Shown here one piece after another: positions 1-9,741 of a stretch of 64,000 nt of DNA. This DNA is from Paenibacillus tundrae (GTDB taxonomy: Bacteria > Bacillota > Bacilli > Paenibacillales > Paenibacillaceae). The first letter of the stretch is position 1. Each line of letters opens with the position of its first letter. The position numbers and the translations under genes are program-made. The notes under the pieces were generated by a model, which worked only from the letters and a program-made list of their open reading frames with translations, was not told the origin of the DNA and made no database searches. The stretch lies in NCBI RefSeq assembly GCF_036884255.1, contig NZ_CP145605.1, positions 3,658,001 through 3,722,000 of the forward strand, given 5' to 3'.

Positions 1-59
1 TGAGGTGACTTAAAACTGGACTAGGCATATCAACGACTACGTAAATATAACGATTCATA

Positions 60-102
60 ACCAAAGACCACGTAGTTCCCTCTCCAGGAACTCACGTGGT
101 CT
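60..102 (-). terminator. Rho-independent terminator of the GH4 gene
   Basis: An inverted repeat pairs AGACCACGT plus AGTTCC (65-79) with GGAACT plus ACGTGGTCT (87-102), with one bulged base. On the minus strand it lies directly after the GH4 stop codon and is followed by a short T-rich stretch. The bases before it (1-59) show no gene or clear signal. Confidence 0.75.
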
Positions 103-107
103 CATCA

Positions 108-1505
108 TTACTTTTTATTGTACCAACCGTCCGGAATCATCTCACGCTCTAGTTCTAACAATTCGTGTATGATCTGATCCGCATCACTGATGGAATTCAC
201 CAGCGGGTCAGTCAGCATCGCCCTTCTCAGTTTCTCGTAGCTCTGATCCAGAACAGCTTCGACTGTAAGCTCATGTGTATCCAGTACAAGTTCCTGCATA
301 CCTCTTATTCCACGTGGCATCTCGCCTACATGGACTGGCTTAACCCCATCCATACTCACGTCACATAACAGCTCCAAGAATGAATCTTCATTCATATTGG
401 TTACCGCACCTTGATTGAGCGTATTAATGAAGAACTTCTTGCCCAGATTGCCCACCATATTCTCAATAATATCTGTTGCATGATCCGGGCAGAATGTGCC
501 CATGTAATCAGCAATCGGGATATTTCCTGCAAGAAAATCATCCACCTGTTGCCACATTTCGTCATGCCGCTGATATCGATCCTCTGTCTCCCAGATGGAT
601 AAAGGCGGGATCGAATCTGCAGTCTTACCGTGACCCTGCCAGTATCGAACATATTCCTTCGTGTGTGCTGTGCATGTAGGAATAATTCCGAAGATATCAT
701 ACAACTCGTACGTAATTGCATCGTTAAATAGAGCTTTAGCACCACGATCGCCGCCGTTATTCTCATCCCCCGCCAGCTTGCGCATTGCTTCGGCAATTTT
801 CGGCATTACATTTTCCCCTTCAAACTCGGCTTTGAGCAGCCAAGTAAAGTGGTTCACACCAGCGATACGGAAATCGAATTTCTGATCGATCTCTTGGGTA
901 AACTCGCTATGGTCTCCGATGATTCCAGCTCGCACAGCATAGTAGGCCTTCTTGTGTGGCATATGGTGGCTATCGCAGAGTGCAAACGATTTGAGCTGTG
1001 GTGCATAACGATGTAGCGCAATCCCATGAACAGTTGAAGGATTGATATAGTTAATGACCCAGGCATCAGGACATAGGGCTTCAATGTCTTTTGCACACTC
1101 CATAATAACCGGCAGTTCACGCATAGCTCGAAAGATCCCACCTGGTCCAATCGTATCACCGGAGCACATTCGAATACCGTATTTCAGCGAAACCTCACAA
1201 TCGATACCACGATACTTCACCGATTGCTCCGCAAAGCTGAGTACTACGAAGTCTGCCCCCGGTAACACTTGTCTTCGATCCACAGATCCCTCTACCTTGA
1301 GAGATACATTATTCTCCCGCGCTACCTTTTCAGCCAATGTTACCATTTTCGAGAGACGTTCCTCATCCGTATCCACAAGTGCTAGTGTTCCCTGATTCAA
1401 GTATGGGGAATGAACCATCTGCCAGATGGACTGACGACCAAAAAACAGGCTACCAGCGCCGATCACGACTACTTTGGGATGTTGCTGCATAGTTGTGTCA
1501 TTCAT
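108..1505 (-). CDS. Glycoside hydrolase family 4 (alpha-galactosidase/alpha-galacturonidase type)
   Basis: This is a 465-residue NAD- and metal-dependent GH4 enzyme. Near the N-terminus is the dinucleotide-binding VVVIGAGS motif. The CDSHH stretch around residue 178 and INPST around residue 153 match the cofactor and metal-binding core of the family. GH4 enzymes oxidise C3 of the sugar transiently and accept alpha-linked galactosides, glucosides or galacturonides; the sequence resembles the LplD/MelA branch, but the substrate cannot be fixed by eye. The enzyme has no signal peptide and is cytosolic. The start is backed by AGGAGGG about 7 bases upstream. The AraC gene on the other strand is its likely activator. 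Confidence 0.85.
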   Translation of the reverse strand: MNDTTMQQHPKVVVIGAGSLFFGRQSIWQMVHSPYLNQGTLALVDTDEERLSKMVTLAEKVARENNVSLKVEGSVDRRQVLPGADFVVLSFAEQSVKYRGIDCEVSLKYGIRMCSGDTIGPGGIFRAMRELPVIMECAKDIEALCPDAWVINYINPSTVHGIALHRYAPQLKSFALCDSHHMPHKKAYYAVRAGIIGDHSEFTQEIDQKFDFRIAGVNHFTWLLKAEFEGENVMPKIAEAMRKLAGDENNGGDRGAKALFNDAITYELYDIFGIIPTCTAHTKEYVRYWQGHGKTADSIPPLSIWETEDRYQRHDEMWQQVDDFLAGNIPIADYMGTFCPDHATDIIENMVGNLGKKFFINTLNQGAVTNMNEDSFLELLCDVSMDGVKPVHVGEMPRGIRGMQELVLDTHELTVEAVLDQSYEKLRRAMLTDPLVNSISDADQIIHELLELEREMIPDGWYNKK

Positions 1506-1679
1506 GTATTAACCCTCCTCGTAACGTTATAAGTTCATTATAGAAAAGTGGCACAAAATCGGAATGTGTGATAGTTTTCTATACATGTCATATGGTACGA
1601 TTATGTAGATACTCCAAAACCTTTTATCAATTAGAATAAATCGTTGGATGTCATAAAGTAAAAAACGAGGGGTGATCCG
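1506..1679. promoter_or_regulatory. Divergent promoter region GH4 / AraC
   Basis: The 174-bp space between two divergent starts must hold both promoters. For the GH4 gene a perfect TATAAT lies on the minus strand (plus coordinates 1537-1542), 32 bases before the start, but no good -35 box lies 17 bases upstream. That is typical of a promoter needing an activator, which fits the neighbouring AraC protein (inference). Confidence 0.45.
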
Positions 1680-2531
1680 ATGCGTACCCATCAAGTTAAT
1701 ATGAGTGTAATTGATGAACTGTCTGACCATATCACACTCCGGATGAGTTCTTATCTCGAACAGACTCACAATCGAAAGTGGATTGAGCACAAGTCGCACT
1801 CTGACTATGATCTGTGGTTAATTACAGCGGGCTCGGTTCAAATCACCGTCGAAGGCATTGAACATACCGCCAGTACGGGCGACGTCATATTTTTTTATCC
1901 AGATATGCCCTATATGGCAACAACAACTGAAGAGCTGTGTCGATTTGTGTATATGCACTTTGATTTTAGTATCGCTGAGCAAAAACGAATTCTAGGTGAA
2001 TTTCAACTCCCAGGCATCGTACCTGGCAACTTGATTCAAGAAGAAACCTCGTTATTTGCATCTTCCTATCGACGGTTTAAGCAGAGCAAGGGCACTTCGG
2101 GCAATCGACTATATCTAAAAGCGACTCTGCTTCTCGTCATCGCAAAAATATTAGAGCTTCATGGGCAAGGCTTGTATACAGGTGCATTTCTGCAGAATCG
2201 GAAGTCTCAAAAAAGCGAAGGAAGTCTAGATGTTCTTCAGAGCGTATTCCAGTACGTTGATGCGAACCTGCACCGAGCCATCCGAATGAATGAGCTTGCG
2301 GCTGTTGCGGGTGTCTCCGAGAAGTATTTCATCTCGCTTTTCAAGAAAATTTTAGGAATCACGCCAGGGCAGTACATCAATCAGATTAAAATGAATCGAG
2401 CCAGAGACTATCTGTACGAGAAAAAATATACAATCCAACAAATCGCTGAATTTTTAGGATATCCTGATCCCTTCACCTTCTCCAAAGCGTTCAAAAAAAT
2501 GTATAACGTCCCCCCTTCCAAATTCGAATAG
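1680..2531 (+). CDS. AraC family transcriptional regulator with cupin-like sensor
   Basis: A 283-residue regulator. Residues 1 to about 160 form an AraC-type ligand-binding beta-barrel (HKSHSDYDLWLITAGS, then GDVIFFYPDMPY). The last 100 residues are a double helix-turn-helix domain: MNELAAVAGVSEKYFISLFKK and the second helix IAEFLGYPDPFTFSKAFKK, both canonical. GAGGGGTGATCC just before the ATG supports the start. It is divergent from the GH4 glycosidase, so it probably senses a sugar and activates that gene. Confidence 0.88.
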   Translation: MRTHQVNMSVIDELSDHITLRMSSYLEQTHNRKWIEHKSHSDYDLWLITAGSVQITVEGIEHTASTGDVIFFYPDMPYMATTTEELCRFVYMHFDFSIAEQKRILGEFQLPGIVPGNLIQEETSLFASSYRRFKQSKGTSGNRLYLKATLLLVIAKILELHGQGLYTGAFLQNRKSQKSEGSLDVLQSVFQYVDANLHRAIRMNELAAVAGVSEKYFISLFKKILGITPGQYINQIKMNRARDYLYEKKYTIQQIAEFLGYPDPFTFSKAFKKMYNVPPSKFE

Positions 2532-2575
2532 CGCACCTTAGCTCCATCATTCATATCGATATCAAAGTAAGCTAC

Positions 2576-2613
2576 AAAAAAGAGGCAACCGATCTACACC
2601 GGCTGCCTCTTCT
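2576..2613. terminator. Bidirectional terminator
   Basis: AGAGGCA-A-CCG (2581-2591) pairs with CGG-C-TGCCTCT (2600-2610). Five A's precede it and a T-rich stretch follows. It lies between the convergent AraC and phosphotransferase genes and can serve both strands. Confidence 0.8.
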
Positions 2614-2668
2614 TATTGAATGAACTCATTCATGATCTTGAGTTAAGAGTAATTTATCAGTATTCAGT

Positions 2669-3796
2669 TCAGTTTTCCTCATATTCAAAAGGGGAATCTG
2701 GAGAATACATCTCATGGAAAAAACCTTTAAACGGTATGTCCTCTTCCATACATTTAATGAGATATGCCAGATGCTCATCATCATCTTCTTCCTCTTCCCG
2801 CTCGTTATACTGCATCACCTGAAATATATCCAGAATGTTCTCCAGTAAGTTGAGTTGAATGAATAACGGCAGGTTCTCCAGCATCGCTTCCGAAACGTGC
2901 GTTTCCGAAGTATATCCAGCAAGTACCGTTTGGAAATAATCGTCCATGAACTGCCTACGTTTGTCTGCATCTGGTTCGAATTGAATCCAGCCAGCGCCAT
3001 TTGACCAAATAGATGCAAGGTCTAACATGTACCAACCAAAACAAGCATTATCAAAATCAAACACCGTGATCTGACCCGTATCATAATCAATGGCGTAGTT
3101 CCCGTCATTAAAATCGAAATGAATCATGCCAAAGGTCTCTTGACTTAACTCCAATTGCTTAACGGTTTGCAGCAGTTCAACCATCTTCTCTTTGAGCAGA
3201 GGGAACGCTTCAGGAATTAAGCTCGCGATTTCTTCTGTATTATATCTATCCAGAAATGGATATCTGCGATGAACGGGTGTGTAATTTTTGGATAGCTGGT
3301 GCATCTTGCCCAGAACTTTGCCGCAATTATAATAGTACTCGGAAATGGGAACGCCTTCCCGGTACTGATAATGATTGTCTACAAGCAGCTTGCCTTTGGC
3401 TTTTGCAAACAAGCTGACATAGAATGTATGTCCTTCATAAACGATTTCTTCGAGTAGATGACCTTTGTTGGAATTCACAACATTAGATACACTTGCGCCA
3501 TGATCATGCAGATAACGGACGTATTCGAGCTCTGCCATATAATCCTTCCTGTTTCGATCAGGAATAAAAGAAATTCGGAGAATGAGTGATTCATGCCCCT
3601 CTTTATCACAAGAGTACACGATATTCCGTCCTCCCTCATGAGGTGGGATAAGCTGAATCGTGTAACCTTCCAGGTCGAACATCTTGGATGCGAGTGACAG
3701 TACATGCGTGTTGCTAATGTGAACAGCTTCGTTAAAATGAATAATAATCTCCTCCAGTAAACATTGATGGGCGGTCTCCCGCATTACAATGTCCAC
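2669..3796 (-). CDS. APH-fold phosphotransferase (aminoglycoside phosphotransferase family)
   Basis: A protein of about 375 residues with the kinase-like APH fold. The catalytic loop HFDFNDGN and the metal-binding DFDN about 20 residues later are both intact, so an active ATP-dependent kinase is likely. Substrates of the family include antibiotics, choline, homoserine and sugars; this one is not identifiable. The C-terminus has an unusual acidic run (EREEEEDDDEH). The start is uncertain: the longest frame begins at a GTG (3796) inside a predicted hairpin, with an ATG four codons later. Neither has a good ribosome binding site at normal spacing. An eight-codon reading frame with a strong ribosome binding site lies just upstream (see 3834-3860). 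Confidence 0.78.
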   Translation of the reverse strand: MDIVMRETAHQCLLEEIIIHFNEAVHISNTHVLSLASKMFDLEGYTIQLIPPHEGGRNIVYSCDKEGHESLILRISFIPDRNRKDYMAELEYVRYLHDHGASVSNVVNSNKGHLLEEIVYEGHTFYVSLFAKAKGKLLVDNHYQYREGVPISEYYYNCGKVLGKMHQLSKNYTPVHRRYPFLDRYNTEEIASLIPEAFPLLKEKMVELLQTVKQLELSQETFGMIHFDFNDGNYAIDYDTGQITVFDFDNACFGWYMLDLASIWSNGAGWIQFEPDADKRRQFMDDYFQTVLAGYTSETHVSEAMLENLPLFIQLNLLENILDIFQVMQYNEREEEEDDDEHLAYLIKCMEEDIPFKGFFHEMYSPDSPFEYEEN

Positions 3797-3833
3797 AAAA
3801 GGAATTTCTTGAACCGATCATCCTTTCGTGGAC
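3791..3833 (-). promoter_or_regulatory. Hairpin sequestering the phosphotransferase start
   Basis: On the minus strand GTCCACGAAAGG (3833-3822) pairs over all 12 positions, one of them G-T, with CCTTTTGTGGAC (3802-3791). The GTG start codon lies inside the second arm. No T-run follows, so this is not a terminator. It begins right after the stop codon of the short upstream frame, the arrangement known from translation attenuators of antibiotic resistance genes. The regulatory role is inferred. Confidence 0.5.
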
Positions 3834-3860
3834 CTAAAGCACAATCACCTTGTTAGACAT
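3834..3860 (-). CDS. Candidate leader peptide (8 codons)
   Basis: ATG TCT AAC AAG GTG ATT GTG CTT TAG encodes MSNKVIVL. It has an AAAGGAG ribosome binding site 9 bases upstream (3870-3876), much better than that of the following gene. The stop codon abuts the 5' arm of the hairpin. Upstream, TTGG-N6-CCAA (3881-3894) is a possible operator. Short frames arise by chance, so the layout rather than the frame itself is the evidence. The rest of the gap up to the DinB gene (about 3895-4063) is AT-rich and holds the divergent promoters. Confidence 0.4.
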   Translation of the reverse strand: MSNKVIVL

Positions 3861-4075
3861 TAAAATTCGCTCCTTTATATTTGGATATAACCAATATAGC
3901 CTATGATTCCATATTATTCTAGTTATTTATTTATTTTTTTGGCTGTGTTAAAGGTGAGTGTTGATCTTTGATAGTTATATAAATTTTTGATATACTCTCA
4001 ATAGGAACAAACGTTTGGGTAATTATGGTTCTGTCTACATTCAATTTAGATAAATTTATGATCGGAGTGATTATT

Positions 4076-4561
4076 GTGAATACGTTCTTTGAATACAACT
4101 GGCAAGTAAGAGACGAATGGTTTAACTGGTGTAATCAACTAACAACAGCAGAGCTATTAAAAACCCGCATAGGTGGAGTAGAGAATATTCTGTACACTCT
4201 TTTTCACATTATTGACGTTGAATATAGTTGGATTCGTGGTATCCAGGATAAGGAAGATGTCATATTTGATTTTGAAAATTATAAAACGCTTGAGAAGATA
4301 AGAGCTCTTTCAAATTCATTACGACCTGAAATCGTTGACTTCTTAAAGACCAATTCAGAGGAAAAAAGCGATCAATTAGTTAAAGTCCCTTGGGATGAAA
4401 ATGAATACACCAAAGACGAGATATTACATCATTTAATTGCCCACGAAATTCATCATATCGGGCAACTTTCTGTATGGGCCAGAGAAATAGAATTAACGCC
4501 TGTATCCGCTAATTTTATCGGTAGAGACTTAAAGCCAATGCAATCTTACTTAAAAGATTAA
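4076..4561 (+). CDS. DinB-like four-helix-bundle protein
   Basis: A 161-residue protein of the DinB/YfiT-like superfamily, small four-helix bundles with a metal site formed by three histidines. The C-terminal HLIAHEIHHIGQLSVWAR is the characteristic last metal-binding helix, and the LFHIIDVEYSWI segment supplies the earlier histidine. Members act as metal-dependent transferases, for example thiol S-transferases, but the substrate here is unknown. I place the start at GTG 4076 because GGAGTGA ends 5 bases upstream; a longer in-frame extension lacks such a site. Confidence 0.78.
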   Translation: MNTFFEYNWQVRDEWFNWCNQLTTAELLKTRIGGVENILYTLFHIIDVEYSWIRGIQDKEDVIFDFENYKTLEKIRALSNSLRPEIVDFLKTNSEEKSDQLVKVPWDENEYTKDEILHHLIAHEIHHIGQLSVWAREIELTPVSANFIGRDLKPMQSYLKD

Positions 4562-4570
4562 TACAGCCAT

Positions 4571-5500
4571 TTATTTAGCTTCTACTACTTCATAATAGTA
4601 CCTGATCAAAATGTCCTGGTTATAGTTCCCAAAACCCTTTCCGAATAACGTAAGTCCACCTCGGCCAGGTACACCTTCTTCTGGGCTTAAGCGAATCGTC
4701 CAATAAGTAGCGGTATTGAGATTCAAATCATTTATTTGGACATCCGAAATGCGCTGCCCGTCGATAAACGTGCCATCAGCATTGATTCGTAGCACTTTCA
4801 GTACACCATACTGGTTCACATCGGAATGCCACCACTGTGGAGTAAGCTTGCCCTTGCGATCCCCAAAGTCACCAGGACTTGTCCACGTTCCAAGAGAATG
4901 ACCATTCAGCGTAAAACGAATATCCGACGGCCAGTTCTCATTCACTTGAGGGGCTTCCGATCCAAGCTCCAATGAAACTTCGATCTCCTTGATCGCCTGA
5001 TCTTTGTATAGATAATTAGGAATCTTATATTCGAGAAACCCGCGTGCTAACCAGAGTATGCCTGCATTCACCCGATCCGGATCCATGAAGCACGCTGGTG
5101 TATCGTATTGTCCAATGATTTGGGTCGTCGTCGCAATCCCGCATGTTGGCCATGCCTCATAATCCGTATATTGCCCTACTGGAATGGAGACTTCATGGTA
5201 AGGTGCAGCCATTGGCTCTGGGGATAGATTAATCGTCATAAACTCTTGCTGGATATAACAAAATTTATAGGTTCCACCGTTTTCTCTCCTCATTCGGCTA
5301 CCAACAATGCCAGCTTTCTGTAACTTGCTCACATGGGTACTAACGATGGCTTTGCTCAAATATAGCTCCTCGGCCAGCGCATTAATGTGCATCTCTCTCT
5401 TCTGCAGTAATAATCGAACAATATTTAAACGAGCCTCGCTTGCAAGCGCCTCGTAAACGATTAGCGAATTAGCATCTGTACCGAGCATCATGAACTCCAC
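4571..5500 (-). CDS. ArsR-type winged-helix regulator with long C-terminal domain
   Basis: A 309-residue protein. Residues 8-75 form an ArsR-type winged helix (LASEARLNIVRLLLQ, then LYLSKAIVSTHVSKLQKAGIV). No cysteine metal site is visible in the recognition helix. The remaining 220 residues are unlike ordinary ArsR proteins: they are rich in aromatic residues and glycine and are predicted beta-rich (GQYTDYEAWPTCGIATTT, WWHSDVNQYGVLKVLRI). This part probably binds a ligand or a partner. The gene is divergent from the GH51 arabinofuranosidase, so control of that gene by an arabinose-type signal is likely. It is convergent with the DinB gene, 9 bases apart. Confidence 0.7.
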   Translation of the reverse strand: MEFMMLGTDANSLIVYEALASEARLNIVRLLLQKREMHINALAEELYLSKAIVSTHVSKLQKAGIVGSRMRRENGGTYKFCYIQQEFMTINLSPEPMAAPYHEVSIPVGQYTDYEAWPTCGIATTTQIIGQYDTPACFMDPDRVNAGILWLARGFLEYKIPNYLYKDQAIKEIEVSLELGSEAPQVNENWPSDIRFTLNGHSLGTWTSPGDFGDRKGKLTPQWWHSDVNQYGVLKVLRINADGTFIDGQRISDVQINDLNLNTATYWTIRLSPEEGVPGRGGLTLFGKGFGNYNQDILIRYYYEVVEAK

Positions 5501-5586
5501 TTCCCTCTCGTTATGAATTCGTTATTTTGCGAACCCTGTAAAATAATCTTGCTCCTAAAAAAGCATTATGATACATATTAGATAAC

Positions 5587-5604
5587 AAATCAATATTTTG
5601 ATTT
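5587..5604. promoter_or_regulatory. Candidate operator between ArsR-type regulator and GH51 gene
   Basis: AAATCAA (5587-5593), four bases, then TTGATTT (5598-5604) form a perfect 7-bp inverted repeat in the middle of the 177-bp divergent promoter region. Its size and position suit a dimeric winged-helix repressor. Binding is inferred. Confidence 0.4.
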
Positions 5605-5653
5605 TGCTTTTTGGCGAATTCAACACATGAACAATGAATGAAACAACTACTAA

Positions 5654-7186
<1,533 letters not shown>

Positions 7187-7267
7187 TTCACTGGTCGAGT
7201 TCAATTATGTGAACGTTCAATACCTTCGAAAACAAAGTTGCCTTTAACATTGATCTAATGATATGAC

Positions 7268-7308
7268 AAAGACCTCTAGTCTTCTAACGAAGCTGGAGGT
7301 CTTTTTTT
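7268..7308 (+). terminator. Terminator of the GH51 gene
   Basis: AAAGACCTC-T-AG (7268-7279) pairs with CT-G-GAGGTCTTT (7293-7304), followed by a run of seven T's starting within the stem. Confidence 0.85.
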
Positions 7309-7361
7309 GAATCTCAAACATGCAAATGAACTCTGATATTCAGGCCGACTCTTTAAATGTA

Positions 7362-7817
7362 TCATTCTGAGTCTTCATGTTCCTCATTTCCTAAGTACAT
7401 AACCGTTTTCTCACCAGCAACCAATCGAAGAATTTGTTTTCTTAATTTAGATGGGTTGAGCGGTTGCCCCATAATATCTTGGATCTCCAACCATTCATAA
7501 GTCTCATGAAATTTTTCAATATGAAGACTAGAATGCTGCACCATGCCTTTATACTCGCATAGAAAAAAGAAATCTACCCGATGTAGCGCTTCGCCATATA
7601 CACCTTCATTAATAAACTCCAAGGATAACGGTTCGACATGAACTCCTATTTCTTCTGCCACTTCACGTTTAACAGTATCAGTCAATGCCTCACCTGCATT
7701 TTGGGTTCCGCCAGGCAGCGTATAATACACATCTTGCTCATTTTTGTGTTTCAAGGCAAGCATTCTTCCATCCTGGATAATCAATGCTTTCGCAGAATTC
7801 CTAATCTTTTTTTCCAC
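7362..7817 (-). CDS. NUDIX hydrolase
   Basis: A 151-residue hydrolase of nucleoside diphosphate-type substrates. The Nudix box GGTQNAGEALTDTVKREVAEEIGV fits GX5EX7REUXEEXGU completely, so it should be active. The substrate (oxidised nucleotide, dinucleotide or sugar nucleotide) cannot be told. I chose the GTG at 7817 because AGAGGGA lies 6 bases upstream; a longer frame exists without such a site. The gene stands alone. The upstream gap contains a nested inverted repeat (7882-7929). Confidence 0.85.
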   Translation of the reverse strand: MEKKIRNSAKALIIQDGRMLALKHKNEQDVYYTLPGGTQNAGEALTDTVKREVAEEIGVHVEPLSLEFINEGVYGEALHRVDFFFLCEYKGMVQHSSLHIEKFHETYEWLEIQDIMGQPLNPSKLRKQILRLVAGEKTVMYLGNEEHEDSE

Positions 7818-8032
7818 GTTCAATCCCTCTTTTATCATTGTACTGAATCGAGTTGTTGAGGGTTTTGTCTGCTCGCTTAAGAGTAGTCCTTTTCTCAATA
7901 AACGATATTATTGACGATGCCTGACTACTGTTGTCGATTGCATTATTGAGCTTCAGATCCATTCCGCTTAACTTCACGATTTTATGAAGAAGATTTTAAC
8001 ACATAATACTCAACAAATTCTGAACAATTATG

Positions 8033-8536
8033 TCATAACGCCTTGGCGATCCGTTCACATTTCTGAATTGCCCACACGTAATGATTGGAAGTGTTAGCAG
8101 CAAAGTAACTGTACAAATTGCTTGTTTTCACCCATTTATAATGTTTCTTGGTCATGATTTCTTCGTTGGTATGACTATGAATAAGCTTCATCACTCGTTC
8201 GTGGCTCAGCTTTAATTTTTTGATCGCATGATTCAAAGTTACATCCTGATAGTTTTCCCAAATCTGCATATTGAGCTGCTTGATTGTACTCCACTTAAAG
8301 CCAGGTGCAGGCATCGTAGGGACATCCCCATCCATGCCTTCTCGGTACCATCTCTCCAACATGGCATGCCATTCATATAAATGCATCAGCACATCGCGAA
8401 AATTTTTGTCTCTTTCCTCTGTTTCAATTGAACGACTTCTTTTGCCTCTAGGCACAGATTCAACGATATGAAGTAATGTTCTGAAATGGTTGTCACTATT
8501 GACTAATAACTGTTCTTTTTCGCTCGTTTCGCTCAT
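8033..8536 (-). CDS. ClbS/DfsB family four-helix protein
   Basis: A 167-residue protein resembling the ClbS/DfsB (DUF1706) family, relatives of DinB-type bundles. Supporting features are the DVLMHLYEWHAMLERWY helix, the APGFKWSTIKQLNMQIWENY segment and the C-terminal SYFAANTSNHYVWAIQKCERI. ClbS is a cyclopropane hydrolase that protects cells from colibactin, but most family members have no known role. The ATG at 8536 is preferred, 9 bases from AGGAG; a GTG two codons upstream is too close to that site. Confidence 0.75.
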   Translation of the reverse strand: MSETSEKEQLLVNSDNHFRTLLHIVESVPRGKRSRSIETEERDKNFRDVLMHLYEWHAMLERWYREGMDGDVPTMPAPGFKWSTIKQLNMQIWENYQDVTLNHAIKKLKLSHERVMKLIHSHTNEEIMTKKHYKWVKTSNLYSYFAANTSNHYVWAIQKCERIAKAL

Positions 8537-8667
8537 GAGCACAAACTCCTTTTTACTTCATCTTAGCATGGGCAGGCTCGTTCTGATAGATATCCTAGTT
8601 CTAGCTTTTTGACCATTTATAAACAATTGTATAAATCTATTAAGAGAACTCATTGGTATGTTAATAC

Positions 8668-8702
8668 AAAAAAACGAGCGAGGCTCTGATATGCCTTGCT
8701 CG
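8668..8702 (-). terminator. Terminator of the sigma/anti-sigma operon
   Basis: CGAGCGAGGC (8675-8684) pairs with GCCTTGCTCG (8693-8702) with one wobble. A run of seven A's (8668-8674) gives a T-run on the minus strand, downstream of the anti-sigma gene. Confidence 0.8.
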
Positions 8703-8742
8703 CTCTTCGTCGCGCATTCATTCGCGCTGCGTAACTATAATT

Positions 8743-9741
8743 TTATTCACTCAGGCTATTCCAGAACGATTGGAATGCACCTTGCTCAACTTCAAGGAAT
8801 ACCGGTACATTGCCGTAACGCACTAGACCTTCACCGAACAGAACCAAGGAAACTTGCGTTTTGTCTTGTAGCGTAAGGTAGATTATTTTACGATCTTCTT
8901 GTCCGTAAAGTTTCTCTTCCAGCTCTGGGCTGGTTGCAATCGGCTTAGCAGCATTAAGCGCCGAGACAAAGGCATCCAATGATTCGTCTGCTGGTAGTTG
9001 TTGCAGCTCCTGCAATCCATTGTTCCAGCTTGCAAAGGTTTCCCACTGGGCGGCCGTAATATTACCTTCGATATGCAGCTTGCCGATGAGATCGGCACCA
9101 CTGCTAATCGTGATATCATTGTTTTTATCGAATAATTGTGCATATACCTGTCCATCAATTTCAGTGTAGGACATGATTCGGAAGTCTTGATCGTACCCGT
9201 TTACTGCGTATATGTCTGCTTCACCGATGTTGGAAGCAAGCTCCGTATACTGATCTTGGCCGCTTAGCTCATTGATGCCACCTGTTGTCGTGCCAAGCTT
9301 TTCACCTCGCAAGGCAAGGGCATCTGCACCGTCAAGTGATGTCGCTGATTGGGTATAGACATTGCCCTGATAGACAACCAATTGCAGCATGCTCGCCATA
9401 GCCCCTTTTCCATCCGCACTTGGTAATTCCGTTTTTGGAATAACAACTGAATTATCCGATGCATTTGGTGTATTGGTTTCATTCGTTGGATTACTTCCAC
9501 TCGATACCACATTGGTCACCGGCGCACTCGGTGCGTTCCATTGCTGCCATACACTAGGTGCAGCTATCCCAATACTCGCAACAATTGCAACGCTGGCTGC
9601 GATGTATAGAGGTTTGCGTTGACGCTTGGGTTGCTGGCGCTCTGCATTCACACTTTGCTCTATCCGTTTTTTCATTTGATCGTCTGTTTTCATCGAATCC
9701 ACCGCTTTCTTATAATTTCGTCTGAATTGTTCCTCGTTCAT
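8743..9741 (-). CDS. Putative membrane anti-sigma factor
   Basis: A 332-residue protein with a short basic cytoplasmic N-terminus (about 45 residues), one membrane helix around residues 46-65 (LYIAASVAIVASIGIAA) and a 260-residue extracellular domain that opens with a Thr/Asn/Ser-rich linker. No HxxxCxxC zinc motif is present. The start overlaps the stop of the ECF sigma gene by 4 bases (ATGA), the standard coupling of a sigma factor and its antagonist. It is therefore taken as the partner of that sigma factor; what signal the outer domain senses is not visible. Confidence 0.72.
   Translation of the reverse strand: MNEEQFRRNYKKAVDSMKTDDQMKKRIEQSVNAERQQPKRQRKPLYIAASVAIVASIGIAAPSVWQQWNAPSAPVTNVVSSGSNPTNETNTPNASDNSVVIPKTELPSADGKGAMASMLQLVVYQGNVYTQSATSLDGADALALRGEKLGTTTGGINELSGQDQYTELASNIGEADIYAVNGYDQDFRIMSYTEIDGQVYAQLFDKNNDITISSGADLIGKLHIEGNITAAQWETFASWNNGLQELQQLPADESLDAFVSALNAAKPIATSPELEEKLYGQEDRKIIYLTLQDKTQVSLVLFGEGLVRYGNVPVFLEVEQGAFQSFWNSLSE

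Noticed and set aside
1054..1395. Long open frames antisense to the GH4 gene and similar shadows across the window (for example 23075-23389, 31077-31418, 27066-27410)
   Set aside because: They lie opposite convincing coding regions, have no ribosome binding sites and their translations resemble no known protein.
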